A program made the translations under genes and the position numbers. The notes below the pieces were generated by a model. The model had not been told where the DNA came from and made no database searches. It saw nothing but the letters and a program-made list of their open reading frames with translations. DNA of 64,000 bases from Oculatella sp. LEGE 06141 (GTDB taxonomy: Bacteria > Cyanobacteriota > Cyanobacteriia > Elainellales > Elainellaceae): positions 124,001-188,000 of the forward strand of contig NZ_JADEWO010000004.1 of NCBI RefSeq assembly GCF_015207605.1, read 5' to 3'. Positions 57,429-64,000 of the stretch are shown here, in pieces. Position 1 is the stretch's first letter. Each line of letters starts with the position of its first letter.

Positions 57429-59213
57429 ATGAACCGTTCTGCCTCTGTTGATGTAGTCAATTGTGAATCGGTTGGGTTGTCTCAGGCGCTTCGTACCATC
57501 AACCGCTTACCCCGTTGGTTGGCATCGGGACTAGGGCTTTGGCTCGTCCCTACTCTTGCGTCTCCAGGACTGGCGGCGGAGCGAATTATCATCTCCTATG
57601 GTCCCCTTCAGCGCTCGATTCCGATCGAATACATCGAAACCTATGCTCAAGAGGGCAGAATTGAAGGCGGCCTTAGAACGTATACCCGCTATTTTGATGA
57701 CGCGCAGTTGGTGCAGTTGCGTGATATTCTCACCAACTCGATTGATCTGGATGTGGTGGCTGTGTCGCAGTTCCTCTACACCGAACAGGGCGAAACATTG
57801 CTGCAACGGTTGGGTGAAGTGATTCGCACTGAATCTAATTTGTCGGGCTTCTATGCTATTCGTGCGGCATTAATTCTGGCTGCTGCCGAGCCGGAAGGGT
57901 TAACGCCACTAAATGTCTTGAAACAGTTTCCGCTAGAGGGGATTCGGATTGATCTGGCGCGAGCGCTACAAGACTTGAGCAGTTTGGAAACGCTGATTGG
58001 GCAAACCCAGGAAGCGGTGGCAGCGATCGCCCAACAGTCCGAGGTGGAAGCCTCAGAGTCGATCGCGGAGCTTGCCCTCCTGCCCGACCTGGAAGACCCT
58101 GGCCCCTTTGCTTTTCGCACCGAAACGATGCAGTTGGTGGATGGCCGTCGCAATCGCTCGTTTCCGGCTGATATCTATCTGCCCATTCAAAATAGTGCGG
58201 CGGCATCAACCACTCCGGTGATTGTTATTTCCCACGGGCTTGGTTCCGATCGCAGCACCTTTGCCTATTTTGCTCGCCATCTGGCATCGTACGGGTTTGC
58301 GGTTGCCGTGCCAGAGCATCCCGGCAGTAATGCCCAGCAGCTCCAGTCGCTCGTTTCCGGTCGTGCCAACCAGGTCACGGCACCCGACGAGTTTATCAAC
58401 CGCCCGTTAGACATCACCTATTTGCTCGATCAGCTTGAACGCTTTGCCCGCGAAAATCCATCCCAGTTTGGGCAACTCAATCTCCAGCAGGTTGGCGTGA
58501 TGGGGCAGTCGTTTGGTGGGTACACGGCACTCGCTTTAGCCGGAGGCGGAATCAACTTTACTCAGCTCAGTACCGATTGTCCTCCCATCGACTCGTTTAA
58601 CCTGTCGCTGTTACTGCAATGCCGTGCAACGGAGCTGCCCCAACCGACGGTTGACTTGAAAGACGATCGCGTTAAGGCGATCGTTGCTGTTAACCCAATT
58701 GGCAGCAGTATCTTGGGCGAAGCCGATTTTCAGGCGATCGACATTCCCGTCATGCTGGTGACCAGCACTGCCGATACCGTTTCTCCTGCCCTGCCAGAAC
58801 AAATTCGTCCATTTACCTGGCTCAACAGTTCAGACAAATACTTGCTGATGCTGGAAGGGGGCACTCATTTTTCAACCATCGATGTGCCTAACCCTGAGTC
58901 TGAAATTGTTGCTATTCCGCCCCAGGTGATTGGCCCTGACCCTGCCCTTGCCCGTAGCTATTTGAACGTGTTGGGGTTGGCTTTCTTTGCAACCTATACC
59001 CAAAACCGACCCGAATATCGTGCTTATTTGAATGCGGGCTACGTTAGAAGCATTAGTCGAGCAACGTTACCGCTTAATCTGATTCGTTCTCTGACCCCAG
59101 CCCAACTGGCGCAAGCGCTGCAAGAGGAGCTACCGCCCACGCCAGACCAGGCACCCGCTGCACCAGGAGAGACTCCCGACCTGCAAACCGAAGCCGATCT
59201 GTCTCAGTTTTAA
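57429..59213 (+). CDS. Alpha/beta hydrolase with DUF1400 domain (second copy)
   Basis: The start is ATG 57429; TTG 57411 would add six residues. The 594-residue protein is a paralogue of the one at 841-2757. It shows the same signal-type segment (LPRWLASGLGLWLVPTLASP, cleavage near LAAER), a DUF1400 domain beginning IIISYGPLQRSIPIEYIETY, the oxyanion block VIVISHGLGSDRSTF, and the nucleophile elbow GQSFGG. The His is in GGTHFSTID. The C-terminal tail is Pro/Glu-rich. Secreted lipase- or esterase-like; the substrate is unknown. It lies in its own transcription unit. Confidence 0.88.
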   Translation: MNRSASVDVVNCESVGLSQALRTINRLPRWLASGLGLWLVPTLASPGLAAERIIISYGPLQRSIPIEYIETYAQEGRIEGGLRTYTRYFDDAQLVQLRDILTNSIDLDVVAVSQFLYTEQGETLLQRLGEVIRTESNLSGFYAIRAALILAAAEPEGLTPLNVLKQFPLEGIRIDLARALQDLSSLETLIGQTQEAVAAIAQQSEVEASESIAELALLPDLEDPGPFAFRTETMQLVDGRRNRSFPADIYLPIQNSAAASTTPVIVISHGLGSDRSTFAYFARHLASYGFAVAVPEHPGSNAQQLQSLVSGRANQVTAPDEFINRPLDITYLLDQLERFARENPSQFGQLNLQQVGVMGQSFGGYTALALAGGGINFTQLSTDCPPIDSFNLSLLLQCRATELPQPTVDLKDDRVKAIVAVNPIGSSILGEADFQAIDIPVMLVTSTADTVSPALPEQIRPFTWLNSSDKYLLMLEGGTHFSTIDVPNPESEIVAIPPQVIGPDPALARSYLNVLGLAFFATYTQNRPEYRAYLNAGYVRSISRATLPLNLIRSLTPAQLAQALQEELPPTPDQAPAAPGETPDLQTEADLSQF

Positions 59214-59527
59214 GCTGGCCTCAGGGTTTATTTCTGTCTCTAGTTAGGTTCAGGCGGGAACACCATCTAATAACCTGATGACGGTCACAAGACTTCTGTT
59301 CTGCTGTGTTTGGGGCTGAAGTTGGGGCAACTGCTGTTTCAACAGCTTCAATAAATTCATCAACGGATGTCATCCAGTTCACCACACAAATAGGGTTCAG
59401 TCTCTAGACTGAAAGTATCAGGCTCTCTGGAGCCAACGCTGCTAATCCATACGGAATGGATATCGACTTACACAACAAGCGTTATAGCAGTGAAGTTTAG
59501 TAAACACCGCAAAAGGAGGCGTAAGGA
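59214..59527. other. Intergenic leader of the class I aldolase
   Basis: About 314 bases. It contains a short stem ATCCAT/ATGGAT (59444-59460) and the strong ribosome site AAAAGGAGG shortly before ATG 59528. No gene or RNA family was recognised. Confidence 0.4.
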
Positions 59528-60571
59528 ATGTACGCACAAGAGCTTGCAGCCACTGCACGAGCAATGATGGCTAGAGGTAAAGGGCTTTTAGCGGCTGATG
59601 AAAGCAATGGCACTTGCAACAAGCGATTTGAGCAGGTAGGAATTCCAACGACGGAAGAAATGCGCCGCGCCTATCGGGATATGTTGCTCACCACTCCCGG
59701 TATTAACGAGTGTTTGAGCGGGGTCATCTTGTTTGATGAAACGATTCGACAAACGACCAAAAGCGGCGTACCGTTTGCGAACCATCTGATGCAGATCGGC
59801 ATCATTCCTGGTATTAAGCTCGATAAAGGAGCAAAGCCGCTAGCGGGGCACCCCAACGAAACGGTTACAGAAGGATTGGACGGGTTACGCGATCGCATCG
59901 CCGAATACTATCAGATGGGCGCACGGTTTGCGAAATGGCGGGCAGTGTATACCATTGATGGCGATCGATTGCCCTCTCGTAGCTGTATCGAAACCAACGC
60001 TCACGCACTGGCACGTTATGCCGCTCTCTGCCAGGAAGGCGGGCTGGTTCCCATTGTTGAGCCAGAGGTTTTGATCAATGGCAATCACACTCTAGAGCGC
60101 AGCTACGACGTGCATCGAGACGTGCTGAAAGTAGTATTTGATCAGCTCTTCGTTCAGGATGTTGACTTTGACAAGATGATTTTGAAGCCCAGCATGGTGG
60201 TTTCAGGACTAGAATGCCCTCAGCAAGCCAGTGTCGAAGACGTTGCTAGAGCAACGGTGAAGTGCCTCAAGGAATGTGTTCCGTCTGCGGTTCCGGGTTG
60301 TGCGTTTCTGTCGGGTGGTCAAAGTGCCGAACGGGCGACGGCACATCTCAACGCCATGAATGCCATCTTCAAAGACGAGTTGCCCTGGACGCTAACCTTT
60401 TCCTATGCGCGGGCGTTACAGCAACCCGCTATGGAGGCATGGAAGGGGAACGATGCGAATGTTTCATCTGCCCAACAGTTGTTCCACATTCGTGCCAAGC
60501 TCAACAGCGCAGCTAGCCAGGGGCAGTATACGCCCGAGATGGAAACAGAGATGAAGGCGGTTACGGTCTAG
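59528..60571 (+). CDS. Fructose-bisphosphate aldolase, class I
   Basis: A 347-residue class I (Schiff-base) aldolase of the eukaryote-like type. Hallmarks: LLAADESNGTCNKRF, AKWRAVYTID, VPIVEPEVLINGNH, and the Schiff-base Lys in MILKPSMVVSG, then LSGGQSAERATAHLN. It interconverts fructose 1,6-bisphosphate with triose phosphates; metal is not needed. The ribosome site is strong. A class II aldolase lies 1.8 kb downstream on the other strand. A 9-base repeat and a perfect hairpin follow the stop codon. Confidence 0.95.
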   Translation: MYAQELAATARAMMARGKGLLAADESNGTCNKRFEQVGIPTTEEMRRAYRDMLLTTPGINECLSGVILFDETIRQTTKSGVPFANHLMQIGIIPGIKLDKGAKPLAGHPNETVTEGLDGLRDRIAEYYQMGARFAKWRAVYTIDGDRLPSRSCIETNAHALARYAALCQEGGLVPIVEPEVLINGNHTLERSYDVHRDVLKVVFDQLFVQDVDFDKMILKPSMVVSGLECPQQASVEDVARATVKCLKECVPSAVPGCAFLSGGQSAERATAHLNAMNAIFKDELPWTLTFSYARALQQPAMEAWKGNDANVSSAQQLFHIRAKLNSAASQGQYTPEMETEMKAVTV

Positions 60572-60573
60572 GA

Positions 60574-60609
60574 ACCTGAGATACCTGAGATACCTGAGAT
60601 ACCTGAGAT
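60574..60609 (+). repeat. Four tandem 9-base repeats after the aldolase stop
   Basis: ACCTGAGAT is repeated four times without interruption from two bases after the TAG stop. It is followed by a perfect 16-base hairpin at 60617-60655. Confidence 0.9.
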
Positions 60610-60616
60610 AAACGAT

Positions 60617-60655
60617 GAGAGAAGAGGCGAAACAGACTGTTTCGCCTCTTCTCTC
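60617..60655 (+). terminator. Strong hairpin after the class I aldolase
   Basis: GAGAGAAGAGGCGAAA (60617-60632) pairs perfectly with TTTCGCCTCTTCTCTC (60640-60655) over a 7-base loop. It has no T-run, so transcript stabilisation or a terminator of another kind is possible. Confidence 0.55.
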
Positions 60656-60748
60656 TGCTCTTCCTGTTGACCTAAAATTGAAACGTTGCGCGATCGCCCC
60701 CCTGCCCAAGTCGCCTAACTTTCACCCGCTGTTACCCTCAAATCATCA

Positions 60749-60961
60749 ATGGGATACCTGTTGTTTCTAGCGCTTGGATTAGGAATTGTTTGGTTTGGCT
60801 GGCAGACTAAGGAGGAAGTGCTGCGTCTGGCCGCTGCTATCTCCGGCGCAATTTTCCTCATCTGGGGATTTGCTATTACCCCTTTGCCGTTTCAGCTATT
60901 GGTTGAGGTGCTGGCCGTGATCGCGGTTTTTTCGGTTTGCGTTCGCTGTTTGAGAACCTAA
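60749..60961 (+). CDS. Small two-span membrane protein
   Basis: 70 residues from ATG 60749, with two hydrophobic segments (about 3-18 and 26-45) and a third near 50-65. It ends CVRCLRT. I do not recognise the family. It lies between the class I aldolase hairpin and the convergent ndhA; the frame has a defined start and stop and membrane character, so it is probably real. Confidence 0.6.
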   Translation: MGYLLFLALGLGIVWFGWQTKEEVLRLAAAISGAIFLIWGFAITPLPFQLLVEVLAVIAVFSVCVRCLRT

Positions 60962-61079
60962 TAGTCTGGGAACATCGTACCGTCTGAGCATTTATGTCCG
61001 CGTATCTGAGGGTGAATGGCTCCAGGGCAAGGGAGGAGAGCGATCGCCCTCTCAGCCACCAATTAACCAAACCGACACG

Positions 61080-62198
61080 TTACCCGCCAAACACGCCAGG
61101 AAAGGACAGTTTCAGTGCTGCTGTCAGCAAAAGATTAACCAGCGAAATCGGCAGCAAAAACTTCCAGCCCAAGTCGAGTAATTGGTCAATGCGTACTCTT
61201 GGTACGGTCCAGCGCAGCAAAACCGCCAGAAAAATCAGCAAATATGCCTTGAATAGCGTCATCACAATACCCAGCGTTGCCGCCACAATTTGCAGCCAGG
61301 GTGTTGTTTCACTCAGCCCCAACCAGGCCGCTATCCACTCAACTGGAATGGGGAATCCCCAGCCGCCCAAATACAGCACTGCAACCAGCAAGCTAGACAA
61401 AACCAGGTTCACATACGACCCGCCATAAAACAGCATGAAACGAACGCCGCCATATTCGGTTTGATATCCGGCAACCAGTTCTTCTTCTGCTTCGGGCAAG
61501 TCAAACGGCAACCGTTCTGCTTCGGCCAACGCTGCTATCCAAAAAATAATGAACCCAATCGGCTGTCGCCACAGGTTCCAGCTCAAAATGCCGTAGCTGT
61601 TTTGCTGTTCAACAATGTCGATCGTACTCAGGCTATTCGACATCATCACCACCGCTAATACTGCTAAGGCTAGCGGCACTTCGTAGCTAATGGACTGTGC
61701 CGCCGCTCGCAGCCCACCCAACAAAGAATATTTGTTGTTGGAGGAATAGCCAGACATCAGCAGCCCAATTGGCACAATGCTGGAGAGTGAAATCCATAGG
61801 AAGACACCCACACCAATATCTGAAATGATTAGATTTTGACCGAAGGGCACAATCAAGTAAGACAAAAATACTGGAACAAACAGCAGTAACGGGCCAATGC
61901 TAAACAGCAACGGGTCGGTTTGGTTGGGAATGGTGGATTCTTTAACCAGCAGTTTAAGTACGTCTGCTACGGGAACCAGCATCCCAACGGGACCCATGTA
62001 CTCCGGACCAACTCGCTGCTGGGCGGCGGCGGATACCTTGCGCTCTAACCAGGTTGAAACTAATGCCCACAGGGTTGCCATGATAATGATAAGCACCATA
62101 GGCAAGGGCATCCAAACCACTTTGGCGACTCCGTAGGGCAACCCTAAATTGGTTAGCGCATCAACAAAGCTACCTTGAAGATCGATTCCGGTGTTCAT
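61080..62198 (-). CDS. ndhA: NAD(P)H-quinone oxidoreductase subunit 1
   Basis: The start is ATG 62198 ([21 protein letters not shown]); the longer frame to 62282 is not supported and 372 residues is the usual NdhA length. The protein has about eight membrane segments with the [30 protein letters not shown] and [20 protein letters not shown] blocks near the quinone site. It anchors the quinone-binding module of NDH-1. Neighbours ndhI, ndhG and ndhE, usually just downstream, are absent; a small gene on the opposite strand takes that place. Confidence 0.95.
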   Translation of the reverse strand: MNTGIDLQGSFVDALTNLGLPYGVAKVVWMPLPMVLIIIMATLWALVSTWLERKVSAAAQQRVGPEYMGPVGMLVPVADVLKLLVKESTIPNQTDPLLFSIGPLLLFVPVFLSYLIVPFGQNLIISDIGVGVFLWISLSSIVPIGLLMSGYSSNNKYSLLGGLRAAAQSISYEVPLALAVLAVVMMSNSLSTIDIVEQQNSYGILSWNLWRQPIGFIIFWIAALAEAERLPFDLPEAEEELVAGYQTEYGGVRFMLFYGGSYVNLVLSSLLVAVLYLGGWGFPIPVEWIAAWLGLSETTPWLQIVAATLGIVMTLFKAYLLIFLAVLLRWTVPRVRIDQLLDLGWKFLLPISLVNLLLTAALKLSFPGVFGG

Positions 62199-62321
62199 AC
62201 TGGGGAATCCTCCGGCTGAACGGGAGTTATTCTCTTCACCTACAGCGATCAATATAGTGAAACCTGCCAGGGGTAGGCTCAATTTTTAGGTAATTTTTAA
62301 ATGACACTTGCAAAAACGCAT

Positions 62322-62357
62322 AAAAAAGCATCCAGGAAGGTACTTTCCTGGATGCTT
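62322..62357 (-). terminator. Rho-independent terminator of the class II aldolase
   Basis: AAGCATCCAGGAA (62326-62338) pairs with TTCCTGGATGCTT (62345-62357) over a 6-base loop; on the minus strand a T-run (A-run at 62322-62327) follows. It lies about 38 bases past the aldolase stop and also separates it from the ndhA start. Confidence 0.88.
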
Positions 62358-62394
62358 GATTACTCAGTCAAAGTGGTTCGAGAACGGCTAAAGG

Positions 62395-63474
62395 TTAGAC
62401 GTTAACAGTCTTCTTGGTAACGGCCGATAGCTCGCCCTTCGCGTATTTAGCGGCAAACTCATCCACCGAGACTTGCTTGATCTTGCTAGCATTGCCAGCG
62501 GTGCCGAACTGCTGATAGCGATCGCTACAAACTTTCTGCATGTACTTGATAGAAGGCTTCAGGAAATGACGGGGGTCAAACTCCTTGGCATCTTTAGCCA
62601 GCGCTTCCCGCACGGCAGCCGTGATCGCCAGACGGTTATCGGTGTCAATGTTGACCTTACGAACACCGCTCTTGATGCCTTTCTGAATTTCTTCAACGGG
62701 TACACCGTAGGTTTCAGGAATAGCACCACCGTACTGGTTAATTAATGCCAGCAGATCTTCTGGAACAGAAGATGAACCATGCATGACCAGGTGGGTGTTG
62801 GGCAGACGACGGTGAATTTCTTCAATCCGGCTAATGGCCAGGATCTCACCAGTCGGCTTGCGGGTGAACTTGTAAGCACCGTGGCTGGTGCCGATCGCCA
62901 CTGCCAACGCGTCAACCTGAGTCTTCTCAACGAAGTCAACCGCCTGGTCGGGGTCGGTCAGCAGTTGAGACTGGTCGAGTTTGCCCTCAAACCCATGACC
63001 GTCTTCGGCTTCGCCCATGCCGGTTTCTAGTGAACCGAGGCAGCCCAACTCGCCCTCAACGCTAGCGCCGATCGCGTGAGCGACCTTTACCACTTCGCTA
63101 GTCACAGCAACGTTGTATTCGTAGCTAGCAGGAGACTTGGCATCTGCCTCCAAGGAACCGTCCATCATGACGCTAGTAAAGCCATTCTTGATAGCCGAGT
63201 AGCAGGTTGCAGGCTCATTGCCATGATCCTGGTGCATCACAATGGGAATGTGTGGATAGGTTTCCACCGCAGCCAAAATCAAATGACGGAGGAAGTTTTC
63301 GCCAGCGTACTTGCGAGCACCACGAGACGCCTGCAAAATCACAGGGCTGTCGGTTTCATGAGCAGCCTGCATGATTGCCTGAATCTGCTCCATGTTGTTA
63401 ACGTTGAAGGCAGGAATGCCGTAACCATTCTCAGCCGCGTGATCGAGCAGCAGCCGCATTGGTACAAGCGCCAT
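62395..63474 (-). CDS. fbaA: Fructose-bisphosphate aldolase, class II
   Basis: A 359-residue zinc-dependent aldolase. Zinc ligands appear in [20 protein letters not shown] and [10 protein letters not shown]; other blocks are [25 protein letters not shown] and [16 protein letters not shown]. It matches the CbbA/FbaA type that serves the Calvin cycle and glycolysis in cyanobacteria. The start ATG 63474 is preceded by AGGAGGA. It ends in a strong terminator. A class I enzyme is nearby on the other strand. Confidence 0.96.
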   Translation of the reverse strand: MALVPMRLLLDHAAENGYGIPAFNVNNMEQIQAIMQAAHETDSPVILQASRGARKYAGENFLRHLILAAVETYPHIPIVMHQDHGNEPATCYSAIKNGFTSVMMDGSLEADAKSPASYEYNVAVTSEVVKVAHAIGASVEGELGCLGSLETGMGEAEDGHGFEGKLDQSQLLTDPDQAVDFVEKTQVDALAVAIGTSHGAYKFTRKPTGEILAISRIEEIHRRLPNTHLVMHGSSSVPEDLLALINQYGGAIPETYGVPVEEIQKGIKSGVRKVNIDTDNRLAITAAVREALAKDAKEFDPRHFLKPSIKYMQKVCSDRYQQFGTAGNASKIKQVSVDEFAAKYAKGELSAVTKKTVNV

Positions 63475-63834
63475 AAATTTTCCTCCTAATGGATACTGTC
63501 AGCGATTTTGAAATAACAAACTGAATGCTTACGACAATCTTAAGATACTTTCCGCAGTATCGCGAATGTATCTCACAGATCGCTTAATTCTAAACATCCA
63601 ACCGGATCACTTTAACAGTCAGTATAAATCTTTCTGAGCATTTATGCTCATCAAAGTCAGTGAAGCTGGAACCGTTCAGCGTCCGGTTTGGGAAATAGGC
63701 GGGACGTTTGCAATGGTTCAGAGCAGGGGTTAGAGCCGGGTTGCTCTGCGACCCGTGCGGATGCGATCGCCCCGCACCGACAGGCCATTGGTCCAGTGCC
63801 ACTGCACCATTACCGCTTGTCTTACCTGAAAAAA
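63475..63834. other. Intergenic region between class II aldolase and tRNA-Lys
   Basis: About 360 bases. The 63475-63600 part should hold the aldolase promoter on the minus strand. A HIP1-type site lies near 63763. Short frames in this stretch have no coding support. Confidence 0.4.
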
Positions 63835-63906
63835 TGGGTCGCCTGGGATTCGAACCCAGAACTATTCGGTTAAAAGCCGAGTACTCTACCGTTGAGTTAG
63901 CGACCC
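63835..63906 (-). tRNA. trnK-UUU: tRNA-Lys (anticodon UUU)
   Basis: The minus strand folds fully: the acceptor GGGTCGC pairs with GCGACCC, the anticodon arm holds the loop CTTTTAA with anticodon TTT, and the T-arm CTGGG-TTCGAAT-CCCAG is perfect. The discriminator is A (63835) and CCA is not encoded. The first pair of the anticodon stem is a mismatch, as is common in cyanobacterial copies. Confidence 0.95.
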
Positions 63907-64000
63907 AAAAACATTTGGGAAATTCACCTTTACAAAGGTATCACATCTTTTGACGTTGTAGCAGCGAACCTCAAAGAATCTTTTGACCTGGATCGTTGTT

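Overview
The window reads as ordinary chromosomal DNA of a cyanobacterium, most likely a filamentous Leptolyngbya/Oscillatoriales-type lineage (the lineage is an inference). The evidence is the very frequent HIP1 octamer GCGATCGC and its GCGATCGCC extensions inside and between genes, NDH-1 genes of the photosynthetic type (NdhF1, NdhD1, NdhA), a CuA-less alternative respiratory terminal oxidase, ycf23, a paraslipin, and several small membrane or coiled-coil proteins typical of cyanobacteria. Genes are densely packed on both strands. No rRNA, CRISPR array, prophage or intact insertion sequence was seen.

Layout. 1-9.1 kb: the end of a family 2 glycosyltransferase, a lipase-like hydrolase of the DUF1400 type, an NfeD/paraslipin pair, folP, a short-chain dehydrogenase and an FHA protein. 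An AT-rich islet (about 7.6-8.9 kb) follows, in which an orphan SUKH (SMI1/KNR4) gene lies between miniature inverted-repeat elements. 9.1-17.4 kb: a nitrilase-family amidase, a CPA2 Na+/H+ antiporter, tRNA-Val(CAC), glgB, a small membrane protein, and a secreted SGNH hydrolase that appears to be inserted inside an RTX module. 17.4-23.5 kb (minus strand): a six-gene cluster of two DUF2231 membrane proteins, ctaC, ctaD and ctaE of an alternative oxidase (the CuA ligands of subunit II are lost), and a GMC flavoprotein whose ribosome site overlaps the ctaE stop codon.

23.9-34.2 kb: gyrB, miaA, a C-terminal processing protease, a DUF218 protein, ndhF and ndhD. 34.3-41.5 kb: an MGME1/RecB-like nuclease, a methyltransferase, a tandem QueD/PTPS protein with a catalytically degenerate first half, a membrane-tethered TAXI receptor without a permease, ycf23, a candidate 33-residue membrane peptide and a two-component pair. 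41.7-53.5 kb: a repeat-containing membrane protein, a corrinoid adenosyltransferase, pdxJ, an SbcC-like ATPase without a zinc hook, a serine hydrolase, a lysine-tailed protein, a CheY-like regulator, a PilP/GspC-like protein and coiled-coil proteins. 53.7-64 kb: a glycerophosphodiesterase, ligA, a second DUF1400 hydrolase, class I aldolase, a small membrane protein, an isolated ndhA, class II aldolase and tRNA-Lys(UUU).

Functional links. The ndh genes and the alternative oxidase cluster both concern quinone redox balance of the photosynthetic and respiratory membranes. The two aldolases and glgB belong to central carbon and glycogen metabolism. The remaining loci are mostly single-gene units, often bounded by clear hairpin terminators. 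The least expected features are the hydrolase nested in an RTX unit, the oxidase/DUF2231/GMC operon, the half-dead tandem QueD and the element-flanked orphan SUKH gene. All calls come from reading the sequence; no database search was possible.
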